Shown: positions 1 to 8,116 of the stretch, piece by piece
How the letters are laid out: every line of letters starts with the position of its first letter
How positions within the stretch are numbered: position 1 is the stretch's first letter
NCBI GenBank assembly: GCA_049840515.1
Contig: JASGKW010000002.1
Location: 72,235 to 136,234, forward strand
DNA from: Muricomes sp049840515
GTDB lineage: Bacteria; Bacillota; Clostridia; Lachnospirales; Lachnospiraceae
DNA: 64,000 nucleotides
Direction: 5' to 3'
Translations under genes and position numbers: made by a program
Notes under the pieces: generated by a model
What the model was told of the DNA's origin: nothing
What the model saw: only the letters and a program-made list of their open reading frames with translations
Database searches by the model: none

Positions 1-1
1 A

Positions 2-655
2 ACAATTTCCTGCTATGCGGATATCTGTGCTATGCGCCATCCAAAAGAAGGTGCCCCTATGGTTGCCTGCCATCACGCTTCTATCCCTGTCATCAATGCC
101 GGGGATGGCGGACATCAGCACCCCACTCAGACTTTGACAGACCTGCTTACAATTTTAAATGTAAAAGGCCGGCTGGACAATATGACCATTGGTCTGTGCG
201 GAGACTTAAAATTTGGGCGCACAGTTCATTCCCTGATTCACGCTCTGGTCCGCTATGAAGGAATCCGTTTTGTATTGATTTCACCGGAAGAACTGAGACT
301 TCCCGACTATATCCGCCACGATGTGTTAAATAAGAATAATATCCCTTATGAGGAGGTAGTTCGTCTGGAAGACGCAATGCCAACTCTGGATATTCTATAT
401 ATGACCCGCGTACAAAAAGAGCGCTTCTTCAATGAAGAAGACTATGTGCGCATGAAAGATTTCTACATCCTTGACAAGAAAAAAATGAAGCTGGCACCAG
501 AAGATATGTATGTACTCCATCCCCTCCCAAGAGTAAATGAAATCTCTGTGGAAGTGGATGATGACCCAAGAGCTGCATATTTCAAACAGGTGCAGTGCGG
601 AGTATATGTCAGAATGGCACTTATTCTCACTTTATTGGATATACATGTGGATTAG
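2..655 (+). CDS. pyrB: Aspartate carbamoyltransferase catalytic chain, 3' part
   Basis: This gene makes carbamoyl-aspartate from carbamoyl phosphate and aspartate, the committed step of pyrimidine synthesis in the cytoplasm. The reading frame is open from base 2 and runs off the left edge, so about 90 N-terminal residues of a roughly 305-residue family member are missing. Visible motifs are YADICAMRHPKEGAP near the edge, HPTQTLTDLL at the domain linker, MTRVQKERF and HPLPRVNEI near the C-terminus. The next gene, 23 bases downstream, encodes the regulatory chain, so the enzyme should be the allosteric PyrB/PyrI type. The upstream promoter region is outside the window. Confidence 0.97.
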   Translation, partial: TISCYADICAMRHPKEGAPMVACHHASIPVINAGDGGHQHPTQTLTDLLTILNVKGRLDNMTIGLCGDLKFGRTVHSLIHALVRYEGIRFVLISPEELRLPDYIRHDVLNKNNIPYEEVVRLEDAMPTLDILYMTRVQKERFFNEEDYVRMKDFYILDKKKMKLAPEDMYVLHPLPRVNEISVEVDDDPRAAYFKQVQCGVYVRMALILTLLDIHVD

Positions 656-678
656 GTTGAAAAGAAAGAAGGGTAATT

Positions 679-1122
679 ATGGTAAATAGTAAATTAAATG
701 TAGGCCGCATCTCAGAGGGATTCGTGTTAGATCACATTGATGCCGGAAAAAGTATGGAAATTTATAAATATTTGCACCTTGATAAACTGGATTGCTGTGT
801 TGCCATTATAAAAAATGCAAAAAGCAATCAGATGGGTATAAAAGATATTATAAAAATCGAGTGCCCTATAGATGTAGTGGATTTAGATATTCTCGGCTTT
901 ATCGACCACAACATTACAGTCAATATTATTCAGAATGATGAGATTGTAGAAAAGAAACGGCTGACTCTTCCAAAGAAAATTAAAAATGTCATCCGCTGCA
1001 AAAATCCCAGATGTATCACTTCTATTGAACAGGGACTGGAGCATGTATTCATACTTACTGATGAGGAGCATGAGACATACCGCTGCAGATACTGCGAAGA
1101 AAAATACAGAGGAAAGCAGTAA
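679..1122 (+). CDS. pyrI: Aspartate carbamoyltransferase regulatory chain
   Basis: This 147-residue protein is the nucleotide-binding regulatory subunit that assembles with PyrB and confers allosteric control by nucleoside triphosphates. The N-terminal part is the allosteric domain. The C-terminal part carries four cysteines at about residues 107, 112, 136 and 139 (CKNPRC and CRYC) that bind the structural zinc contacting the catalytic chain. It is co-directional with pyrB, and a strong hairpin terminator follows the stop codon. Length and motifs fit the family without anomalies. Confidence 0.97.
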   Translation: MVNSKLNVGRISEGFVLDHIDAGKSMEIYKYLHLDKLDCCVAIIKNAKSNQMGIKDIIKIECPIDVVDLDILGFIDHNITVNIIQNDEIVEKKRLTLPKKIKNVIRCKNPRCITSIEQGLEHVFILTDEEHETYRCRYCEEKYRGKQ

Positions 1123-1154
1123 AGCAAACCGAGAACATAAATCAATAACATATC

Positions 1155-1206
1155 AAAAGGGATGTTCCAAAAGTTATAAATGACTTTTGGAACATCCCTT
1201 TTCTTT
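1155..1206. terminator. Bidirectional intrinsic terminator between pyrI and aroF
   Basis: A perfect inverted repeat with 20-base arms (AAAAGGGATGTTCCAAAAGT and its complement) encloses an 8-base loop. It is flanked by an A-run on the left and a T-rich tail on the right, so it can end pyrBI transcription rightward and aroF transcription leftward. Confidence 0.9.
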
Positions 1207-2238
1207 TAACAGTTTTCTGCAATTTTATAGAGAAGCTGCTCTGTATCTTCCCATCCCAGACAAGGGTCCGTGATTGATTTTCCGTATACCATATTGTTTC
1301 CAATACTCTGACAGCCTTCTGTGAGGTAACTTTCTATCATCACGCCTTTAATCAGCTTTTTCAACTCTGGGTTGTAATTACGGCTGTGCAGCACTTCACT
1401 GACAATTCTCTTCTGCTCTCTGTGCTGCTTATTTGAATTGGAGTGGTTGGCATCAATCAATGCCGCCGGATTCTTCAATTCTCTCTGGTTATACATGTCC
1501 AAAAGCCTCACAAGGTCCTCATAGTGATAGTTTGGTATGCATGTGCCATATTTATCAACCCCGCCCCTCAAAATAGTGTGGGCAAGTTCATTTCCGTCAG
1601 TTGTCACACCCTGTCCCCGGTAAATAAAAGTGTGGGCGCTCTGTGCTGCCACCACTGAATTCAGCATGACAGAAAAATCTCCGCTGGTAGGATTCTTCAT
1701 ACCTACCGGGATATCCATACCGCTTGCGGTCAGACGATGCTGCTGATTTTCAACCGAACGTGCACCGATAGCCTCATAGGACAATAAATCATCCAGGTAA
1801 CTTCTGTTTTCCGGATATAACATCTCATCTGCCGCCGTCATGCCGCTTTCCTCAATGGCACGAATGTGCATTTTTCGGATGGCAATGATACCAGCCAAAA
1901 GGTCCGGATCCTGGTCCGGGTCCGGCTGATGAAGCATGCCTTTATACCCCTCGCCTGTTGTCCTTGGTTTATTTGTGTAAATCCTTGGAACAAGCAGCAG
2001 CTTGTCTGAAACCTTGTCATTTATCCCAGCCAGCCTGCTCACATATTCGCAGACAGCATCCTCATTGTCTGCTGAGCAAGGTCCAATCAGAACAAGGAAC
2101 TTGTCTGATTTTCCAGTGAATATGTCCCGGATTTCTTCATCTCTTTTTGCCTTTATTTTCTGAATCTTGTCAGACAGCGGATATTCCGCTTTTAAATCTG
2201 CCGGTCTCGGCAAGCTCTGTATTTACTCGCATTCCCAT
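1206..2238 (-). CDS. 3-deoxy-7-phosphoheptulonate synthase, frameshifted near start
   Basis: This is a class I DAHP synthase, which joins phosphoenolpyruvate and erythrose 4-phosphate at the entry of the shikimate pathway. Motifs are LIGPCSADNED, RIYTNKPRTTGEGYKG and AGARSVENQQHRLTASG. The continuous frame opens only at a TTG at 2211-2213, just after an in-frame stop, and lacks a clear Shine-Dalgarno. A well-placed start (ATG 2236-2238 behind GGCAGG) reads MGMRVNTEL in another frame. Removing one base near 2212 joins it to PRPADLKAEY, which matches the usual N-terminus of this family as I know it. I therefore infer a one-base insertion, most likely a sequencing error. Which isozyme (aroF/G/H) cannot be told. 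Confidence 0.93.
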
Positions 2239-2343
2239 ATAATTTCCTGCCTTCTTATTTGTGCAATCTGCTCTCCTGATTGGATACTTCCAGTCTGACA
2301 GCACAATTGTTGTTTTCTGGTAACTTGTATTTTTTCTATGGTT

Positions 2344-2691
2344 AAGCAAGACGATAAGCCGGGTTATGTCGTTGGACAATCATCTATCTAGGCCTGATGT
2401 CGCCATCAGGCTCAAGCGACCTACCTAAAGCGTGACGGGCAGCCACATTGCTTTTATCTGGTCTTGCTTCGGATGGGGTTTACATGTGCCCTCTCTGTTA
2501 CCAGGGAGGCGGTAGTCTCTTACACTGCCTTTCCACCCTTACCTGGGACATAATCCCAGGCGGTTTATTTCTGTTGCACTGGCCTTGGAGTCACCTCCAC
2601 CGGACGTTATCCGGCATCCTGCCCTGTGAAGCCCGGACTTTCCTCGTCTGCTGCCTTTCGGCACCTGCAGCCGCGATTGTCTGTCTTACTT
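2344..2691 (-). ncRNA. rnpB: RNase P RNA (class A)
   Basis: This is the catalytic RNA of RNase P, which removes 5' leaders from tRNA precursors. On the minus strand it shows the conserved 5' block GAGGAAAGTCCGGGCTTCAC followed by the GGCAGGATGCCGG region. The conserved 3' block is CATAACCCGGCTTATCG. The two ends pair (AAGTAAGAC with GTCTTGCTT) to form helix P1, which sets the boundaries to within a few bases. The length, about 348 nt, fits class A RNAs. Protein readings through it are artefacts of a structured RNA. Confidence 0.96.
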
Positions 2692-2704
2692 AACACAGTT
2701 ATGT

Positions 2705-2733
2705 ATTATACTATGTATTTTTCTTTCTGTCCA
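2705..2733 (-). promoter_or_regulatory. rnpB promoter
   Basis: On the minus strand TGGACA and TATAAT are separated by 17 bases. The predicted start site, about seven bases downstream, agrees with the 5' end of RNase P RNA deduced from helix P1. Confidence 0.7.
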
Positions 2734-2736
2734 GCA

Positions 2737-3462
2737 CTACATACACAGCCGGATTAGTCCCAGCAGTATAATATGTGCGGGATAGAAAATATAAAAAAAC
2801 CATTTTGAAAACTTTCTTCCTCTCTGCCCCCTCTGCCCATTGTAAAAATAAATTATAACAATACCTGACGCCGCGATTCCCAGAACTGAGAATCCCGCAT
2901 GTAACAGAGCCTTCCCCATGCTATATAAAGACAGGTATGACAGATAATTAAAAAGTCCGAATAATACCGCTGCAATTCCATAGGCAGCAACCATTTTTTT
3001 CTTATTGTCTTTCCATTGTACAAACATCAAAGTGAAGATTGGCGCCATCACCGCCCAGTCTGAAAAAATAGAAAACAATAAAATCAAGATAATTAAAACA
3101 TTTCTCCAGGCGCCCCACTCTTCCTCGTCCCTGATAATAAGAATAAAAAAGCACAGCAATAAGGTGAACAGCATATTTAACTGCTCTATCCCCAGCACAA
3201 GACTGTACGGAATCTGCGAAATCAAGGCAAATATAAGCAGCCTCTGCCCATATTTCTTTCTGGAATGGGTATATTCAAAGCCCTCCACCAGAAAATAACA
3301 CATGGTAATAGCGGTAAAATATCCAATGTCCAGAAAGACTTCATATAGAATTGTTCCGGGTGCCAAAAATACATGGGCGAAATGATTTAAAAACATTGTG
3401 AGCGCCGCAAAATATTTGATTACATCCTGATTCAGTCCCTTTGTTTTTCCTCTCGTCTCCAT
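2737..3462 (-). CDS. TraX family integral membrane protein
   Basis: This 241-residue protein consists largely of hydrophobic helices and begins with a basic segment followed by LNQDVIKYFAALTMFLNHFAHVF, characteristic of the TraX family. TraX of the F plasmid acetylates pilin, and chromosomal homologues in Firmicutes have no settled role but are related to membrane acyltransferases. It starts 3 bases after the end of the RNase HI gene and is probably co-transcribed with it. No conjugation genes are nearby, so a pilus role is not supported here. Confidence 0.85.
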   Translation of the reverse strand: METRGKTKGLNQDVIKYFAALTMFLNHFAHVFLAPGTILYEVFLDIGYFTAITMCYFLVEGFEYTHSRKKYGQRLLIFALISQIPYSLVLGIEQLNMLFTLLLCFFILIIRDEEEWGAWRNVLIILILLFSIFSDWAVMAPIFTLMFVQWKDNKKKMVAAYGIAAVLFGLFNYLSYLSLYSMGKALLHAGFSVLGIAASGIVIIYFYNGQRGQRGRKFSKWFFYIFYPAHIILLGLIRLCM

Positions 3463-3465
3463 AAA

Positions 3466-3945
3466 CTACTGCACCAGCCCTTCATCTATAATCAGACCCT
3501 CTCCGTCTGCTGCCGTGGTCGCCAGCTCATCACACCTCTCATTCTGAGGGTGGCCGTCATGCCCCTTCACCCAGTGAAATGTGACACTGTGCTGTTCCTT
3601 TGCAGACAAAAGCCGTTTCCACAAATCTACGTTCTTAACAGGCTCATTCTTTCCCCGTTTCCAGCCTTTTTTCAGCCATCCGTCAATCCAGTGCTGATTA
3701 AATGCATCCACCACATATTTTGAATCTGAATAAACATCCACCGTGCAGGGGCGGTTCAAAGCCTCCAGCCCTGCAATCACGGCCATCAGCTCCATCCTGT
3801 TATTTGTAGTCTTCACATATCCCTGTGACAGCTCTTTTGTATGCAGCATCCCTTTTGCGTCCACATATTCCAGCACTGTCCCATAACCACCGGGGCCGTC
3901 AGGGTTTCCTCTGGCAGCTCCATCTGTATATAACTTTATATGCAT
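3466..3945 (-). CDS. rnhA: Ribonuclease HI
   Basis: This enzyme cleaves the RNA strand of RNA-DNA hybrids, removing primers and R-loops. The acidic active-site set is visible: the Asp in YTDGAARGNPDGPGGYG, the Glu in RMELMAVI, the Asp in VYSDSKYV and the Asp in NERCDELA. I chose the ATG at 3943-3945 because GGAGA lies 8 bases upstream and the protein then begins MHIKLYTDGAARGN, as is common in the family. An in-frame ATG at 3958-3960 would add five residues. The length is about 159 residues. The TraX-like gene follows directly. Confidence 0.95.
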   Translation of the reverse strand: MHIKLYTDGAARGNPDGPGGYGTVLEYVDAKGMLHTKELSQGYVKTTNNRMELMAVIAGLEALNRPCTVDVYSDSKYVVDAFNQHWIDGWLKKGWKRGKNEPVKNVDLWKRLLSAKEQHSVTFHWVKGHDGHPQNERCDELATTAADGEGLIIDEGLVQ

Positions 3946-3984
3946 GTTTTGTATCTCCATCTATTTATTTCATAATTTCTTTTC

Positions 3985-4674
3985 CTATTTTGACAGTTCA
4001 AATACTTGTCCCTCTTCCGTGATACGCTGAATTTTATCTATATATTCTTTTGTGCAGTCTTCCATTTCCAGCCTGTCAAAAATTCCGTAATTTTCCCAGA
4101 AATGCATAGGGAATACAAACTGAGTATCCGTGCGTTTCATAAAACAATCCAGCCCCCAGCAGTACTGTTCACCCAGGCGTGGGTCGACCGGAACAAACGC
4201 AACGTCAATTTTTGTACTATTGAGTTTATTAATCTCATGCTGATAATTGCGCCTCATCATTGTATTATAAGCCTGGCTCTCCTCCGCCCAGTGCCACCAG
4301 TTCAAATCACCGGCGTGATAAATTGTATCATCCTCGTACTTCACCAGAAATGCCACACCTTCATCCGTAGAGCGGAATGTTCTGATTTTACAGCCATTCA
4401 CCTCTATTTCCTCATTTGGACCAACAAAAGTAACATCTTCCCCAGCCTCAGCCTCAATATCATTAGAAAGGATAAAACAAATTCCAGGGATACGCTCTCT
4501 CAATTCAAAAATATCTCTCTTGTAGTGGTCATAGTGGGCATGACTGATAAAAACAAAAAATTTCTTATTCTTTTTCAGCTCAGGAAGTTCTCCCTTATAA
4601 AAATCAAACAAAAAATAGACAGTTTCCAACTCCGCAAGAAATCCACTGTGACTCAAATAGGTAATACGCATCAT
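3985..4674 (-). CDS. MBL-fold metal-dependent hydrolase (UlaG-like)
   Basis: This protein of about 229 residues has the metallo-beta-lactamase fold. The metal-binding HxHxDH set is seen as SHAHYDH at residues 44-50, and a later metal ligand is likely in YHAGDLNWWHW. The substrate is unknown; the overall pattern resembles the UlaG/RomA-like hydrolases rather than beta-lactamases. The start was set at ATG 4672-4674 because AAAGGAG lies 6 bases upstream. A longer reading would run through an intergenic repeat (4693-4736) and is rejected. Confidence 0.9.
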   Translation of the reverse strand: MMRITYLSHSGFLAELETVYFLFDFYKGELPELKKNKKFFVFISHAHYDHYKRDIFELRERIPGICFILSNDIEAEAGEDVTFVGPNEEIEVNGCKIRTFRSTDEGVAFLVKYEDDTIYHAGDLNWWHWAEESQAYNTMMRRNYQHEINKLNSTKIDVAFVPVDPRLGEQYCWGLDCFMKRTDTQFVFPMHFWENYGIFDRLEMEDCTKEYIDKIQRITEEGQVFELSK

Positions 4675-4692
4675 CTTATACTCCTTTCTTTT

Positions 4693-4736
4693 CAAAGGGG
4701 ACTGTCCCTTTTGCTCTCCATTTTCAGAATATTCTG
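4693..4736. repeat. Intergenic two-palindrome repeat, copy 1
   Basis: The element has a first palindrome with arms AAAGGG(G)AC and GTCCCTTT and a spacer containing CTCCATTTT. It ends in the palindrome CAGAATATTCTG. It sits between the deaminase gene and the MBL-fold gene, just upstream of the latter's Shine-Dalgarno. Other copies are at 29140, 47248, 51241 and 62966, all in the same orientation. Confidence 0.85.
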
Positions 4737-4750
4737 TATATAATCTGAAA

Positions 4751-6028
4751 TTATCCCAAGATACGTCTTGCTGATTCATTTGCCTTGGCAAATATCTCTT
4801 CCTTGGAAGAACCCAGATAATATTCTCCGTCCTGGTAGAGGATTTTTCCTCCAACCATGGTCATTTTTACATTCTGCTTGCTGCCGCTGTAAACCAGATT
4901 CTTTTCTATATTCTGGATGGGCTGCATGTCTGGCTGCTGCAAATCTATCATTATAATATCTGCTTTTTTACCTTTGGCTATTGTGTCACACTCTGGAAGT
5001 CCCATGGCATGTGCGCCTGTTACTGCAGCCATTTTCAGCACTTCCATTGCCGGCACGGCTTCAGGATCATCACAGATTACCTTTTGTAATCCAGTTACCA
5101 GAAACATCTCCCTGAACATATCCAGACAGTTATTGCTTGCCGGACCGTCTGTCCCGATAGCCACCGGAATTCCCATATCCAGATACCGTTTTATGGGCGC
5201 TATACCGCTCGCCAGCTTCAGGTTTGATGCAGGGTTTGTGATGATATACAATCCTCTGTCTTTCACAATCTGAAAATCTGCTTCATCCAAATGCACTCCG
5301 TGGAACAATCCGCCTCCATGCGCATATAAGCCAAGGGAATCCATGTAAGCGATGGGAGTCATGCCCGTCCTGCTGCGGCAGTCCTCCACCTCTTTTCTTG
5401 TCTCTGAACAATGTGCATAGACTGGTATCTTGTATTTTTCTGAAAGTGCCGCCAGCCCATCCATCAAGTCTTTACTTGTTGTGTATTCTGCGTGAAATCC
5501 AAGCTGATAAGACACCAGCTTGTCCGGGTCCTGACTGTAACGTTTATAATCCGCTTCCACCTCCTCCAATGTGCCGCCAAAATTATTGATACTCTCACAG
5601 ATTACCATACGAAATCCTGTTTCTATGGCAACACGCTCTATGATTGGTTTCTGGAAATACATATCAAAAGCTGCTGTAACACCACTGGTCATATATTCCA
5701 TGATTGCCAGTTTGTTCAGCCAGTAAAGGTCATCGCCTGTCAGCTTCGCCTCCGCCGGAAATACTCTTGTATGCAGCCACTCATCCAATTTCATATCGTC
5801 CGCATGGGAGCGCAGAAATGTCATGGCGGAGTGGGTGTGGGCATTTTTAAAGCCCGGCATCAAAAGATTCCCCCCACCATCAATCTCCTTGTCCCAGGTT
5901 TCCTCTGCACCAGAGACAGCAGGTCCCACATAAGCGATGGTGTCACCCTTTATCCACACCTCGCCCTGAAAAATGTCTTTTTCAGCCTCCATTGTCAGGA
6001 TTCTCACATTATAAATCCGAATATTCAT
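4751..6028 (-). CDS. Amidohydrolase, MTA/SAH-type deaminase
   Basis: This 425-residue cytoplasmic TRZ/ATZ-family amidohydrolase resembles 5-methylthioadenosine/S-adenosylhomocysteine deaminases, which convert adenosyl thioethers to inosyl forms. Metal ligands are visible as NAHTHSAM (His64, His66), a His in YAHCSETRKE, GVHLDE and an Asp in IGTDGPASNN. The downstream neighbour in the transcript is an MBL-fold hydrolase, and the gene immediately upstream is purine nucleoside phosphorylase. This pairing suggests adenosine-derivative deamination followed by phosphorolysis. Related guanine or chlorohydrolase activities cannot be excluded from sequence. Confidence 0.9.
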   Translation of the reverse strand: MNIRIYNVRILTMEAEKDIFQGEVWIKGDTIAYVGPAVSGAEETWDKEIDGGGNLLMPGFKNAHTHSAMTFLRSHADDMKLDEWLHTRVFPAEAKLTGDDLYWLNKLAIMEYMTSGVTAAFDMYFQKPIIERVAIETGFRMVICESINNFGGTLEEVEADYKRYSQDPDKLVSYQLGFHAEYTTSKDLMDGLAALSEKYKIPVYAHCSETRKEVEDCRSRTGMTPIAYMDSLGLYAHGGGLFHGVHLDEADFQIVKDRGLYIITNPASNLKLASGIAPIKRYLDMGIPVAIGTDGPASNNCLDMFREMFLVTGLQKVICDDPEAVPAMEVLKMAAVTGAHAMGLPECDTIAKGKKADIIMIDLQQPDMQPIQNIEKNLVYSGSKQNVKMTMVGGKILYQDGEYYLGSSKEEIFAKANESARRILG

Positions 6029-6085
6029 ATCCGTTTTTCCTCCTTGTTTTCCTCTTCCAGATTCTCCTAAGTCCTAAGATTCTTT

Positions 6086-6907
6086 CTACATCTTTTCAAT
6101 AATCCGGGTTACCAGACGCTCAAACTCCTCCGACCTTCTGTCCGCGACAGCCTGAACATCCAGATGGCTTAACTCTTCCCCCGTAATACCGCAGGCCATA
6201 TTGGAAACACATGAAATTCCACACACCCGCACTTCCGCATGGCGGGCCGCGATAGCTTCGCAGGCAGTGCTCATTCCCACTGCATCTGCTCCCAGAGCGG
6301 AAAACATTCTGACTTCCGCTGGACTTTCAAAATTAGGTCCGGTTGTCTGCACATAAACCCCTTCCTGAATCTTAATCTTCTCTTTTTTTGCCACACTGCG
6401 GATTAAAGCCATCCACTCCTCATCGTAAATATGTGTCATATCTGGAAAACGTGTCCCCAGCTCTGCCACATTTTCTCCTATCAAAGGTGAGGGCACAAAA
6501 TTGGATATTTGATCTGTAATCAGCATGAAATCGCCCTCATGGAATTTTTTATTGATACCGCCTGAGGCATTGGTGAGAAACAAACTTTCAATCCCCATCA
6601 TCTTCATAAGTCTTACAGGAAGCACCACATCTTCGATAGAATATCCCTCATAATAGTGGACACGCCCTTTCATTACAACCGCGGGCACATTTCCGATATA
6701 GCCCAGGAGAAACCTTCCATCGTGACCCTCCACCGTGGAAACCGGAAATCCGGGAATATCTCCATATGGAATTTCACATTCCACTTTCATATTCCGCGCA
6801 TAATTTCCCAGACCTGAACCAAGAATTAAACCCACACGCGGCTTAAACTCTGTTATAGACTGATAATATTCATAGCATTTCACTAATTTTTCATATTGTT
6901 TGCTCAT
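6086..6907 (-). CDS. Purine-nucleoside phosphorylase (trimeric type)
   Basis: This enzyme splits purine nucleosides with phosphate into base and (deoxy)ribose 1-phosphate. The 273-residue protein has LILGSGLGNYA, the phosphate-binding region VEGHDGRFLLGY, the signature LTNASGGINKKFHEGD and MVSTACEAIAARH-like C-terminal elements (seen as VGMSTACEAIAARHAEV). I set the start at ATG 6905-6907, which has AAGGAGA 6 bases upstream; a longer frame lacks a ribosome binding site. It lies immediately upstream of the deaminase gene and is probably the first gene of that operon. Confidence 0.95.
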   Translation of the reverse strand: MSKQYEKLVKCYEYYQSITEFKPRVGLILGSGLGNYARNMKVECEIPYGDIPGFPVSTVEGHDGRFLLGYIGNVPAVVMKGRVHYYEGYSIEDVVLPVRLMKMMGIESLFLTNASGGINKKFHEGDFMLITDQISNFVPSPLIGENVAELGTRFPDMTHIYDEEWMALIRSVAKKEKIKIQEGVYVQTTGPNFESPAEVRMFSALGADAVGMSTACEAIAARHAEVRVCGISCVSNMACGITGEELSHLDVQAVADRRSEEFERLVTRIIEKM

Positions 6908-6942
6908 CTTATTTCTCCTTGCATTAAACTCGTTTGTGAAAT

Positions 6943-6973
6943 ATTGTACCATACCTGATGAAACATTAGTAGT
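6943..6973 (-). promoter_or_regulatory. Extended -10 promoter of pnp with conserved upstream block
   Basis: The minus strand shows TATGGTACAAT, an extended -10, preceded by ACTACTAATGTTTCATCAGG. Almost the same block precedes der at 13320-13350, which suggests a shared promoter or regulatory element. Confidence 0.6.
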
Positions 6974-7134
6974 CCCATAACATTTAATAAAAGTTTTTTC
7001 TCACTATTATCGGAACTATACTACACGGCACGATAAGATGGACAGTCTGCAAACTGATATGTTAAAATTATACAACAACTGGAATATGAGTAATTTGTAT
7101 GATATCTGAAAGTGATAAAAATGAGGTGAAGTAT

Positions 7135-7965
7135 ATGAGCGTTGATCAAAAATATTTATCTGATGTGGAAGCAATCTTGTCTCACAGATATGATAATGGT
7201 GGAGATTACTGGACAACCGCTGACCACAAATTATTAAAAGGTGCTCCCTATACCACTTTGGAAAGTGCTTTATATCTGCTGGAATTAGGAGTTTCACCTG
7301 CTGATGAAATATTAAAGAATGTAGCTGAGCTTATTTTCAGCAACTGGAAAAGTGATGGCAGAATTAAAATGTCTCCCACAGGTGGAATTTATCCCTGTCA
7401 CACTGCTTTAGCTGCAAAAACCTTATGCTGCATGGGTTATTCTTCTGATGACAGGATTGAAAAGTCTTTTTTATATTTCCTTGAAACCCAGCAGGAGGAT
7501 GGCGGATGGAAATGCGAAAAGTACAGTTTCGGAAAGGGAGAAGAAACAAAATATTCAACACCCTATACCACTTTGGTAACCTTGGACTTATTTCGCTATT
7601 CCCGCTATTTCAATAGGGACCCCAGGCTGGATAAGGCAGTTAATTTTCTGCTGGAGCATTGGGTAATCCGCAAACCTATCAGCCCCTGCCATTATGGAAT
7701 TGGTTCTTTATTTATGCAAATTGAATATCCATTTCGAGGTTATAATCTTTTTTACTATGTATATGTTTTGTCATTTTATGAGAGTGCCAAAAAAGACAAG
7801 CGATTTTTAGAAGCATTAAAAATGTTAGAATTAAAAACAGTACAGGGAGAACTGCCTGTTGAAAGGGTTGTCCCCAAGCTTGCCAGACTCGAATTCTGTA
7901 AGAAGGGGCAGACAAGCGAACTTGCCACAAGGCGCTATCAGGAAATTTTAAAAAATATCTCCTGA
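7135..7965 (+). CDS. Terpenoid-cyclase/prenyltransferase-fold protein, function unknown
   Basis: This protein of about 276 residues has repeated alpha-hairpin units of the prenyltransferase/squalene-oxidase repeat class. Examples are SNWKSDGRIKMSPTGGIYPCHTA, LETQQEDGGWKCEK and YSTPYTTLVTLDLFRYSRY. The QxDGGW-like unit (QEDGGW) is the hallmark of an alpha/alpha barrel. It lacks a signal peptide and the acidic DXDD motif of class II cyclases, so catalytic function is doubtful. Such proteins in gut Clostridia are usually annotated only as repeat-containing. I chose ATG 7135 because AGGTGA lies 7 bases upstream. It stands alone, divergent from pnp, and is followed by a hairpin. Confidence 0.75.
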   Translation: MSVDQKYLSDVEAILSHRYDNGGDYWTTADHKLLKGAPYTTLESALYLLELGVSPADEILKNVAELIFSNWKSDGRIKMSPTGGIYPCHTALAAKTLCCMGYSSDDRIEKSFLYFLETQQEDGGWKCEKYSFGKGEETKYSTPYTTLVTLDLFRYSRYFNRDPRLDKAVNFLLEHWVIRKPISPCHYGIGSLFMQIEYPFRGYNLFYYVYVLSFYESAKKDKRFLEALKMLELKTVQGELPVERVVPKLARLEFCKKGQTSELATRRYQEILKNIS

Positions 7966-7973
7966 AATTATAC

Positions 7974-8000
7974 CTTCTTGAACATTAGTAGTTCAAGAAG
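7974..8000 (+). terminator. Hairpin after the terpenoid-cyclase-fold gene
   Basis: Perfect 10-base arms, CTTCTTGAAC and GTTCAAGAAG, enclose a 7-base loop nine bases after the stop codon. The following T-run is poor, so termination strength is uncertain. Confidence 0.5.
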
Positions 8001-8023
8001 TATACATTTATCATCACACAGCA

Positions 8024-8064
8024 GGCGGCTTGAAATTCTTGTTTTACAAGACTTTCAGACCGCC
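8024..8064 (-). terminator. Hairpin downstream of spoIVA
   Basis: On the minus strand GGCGGTCTGAAAGTCTTG can pair with CAAGAATTTCAAGCCGCC. It lies about 50 bases after the spoIVA stop and lacks a clear T-run. Confidence 0.4.
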
Positions 8065-8116
8065 ATAATTATTTAGACAATATATTATTTTTTTAATCTC
8101 ACCGGCAGGCCTCCAG

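Noticed and set aside
2448..2693. An 81-residue plus-strand frame
   Set aside because: It lies entirely within RNase P RNA.
4006..4743. A 245-residue open frame on the plus strand
   Set aside because: It is antisense to the MBL-fold gene, has no ribosome binding site or recognisable motif, and its composition reflects the opposite strand.
3985..4854. A longer form of the MBL-fold hydrolase
   Set aside because: The extra N-terminus is translated from an intergenic repeat and the end of the next gene, and a good ribosome binding site marks the shorter start.
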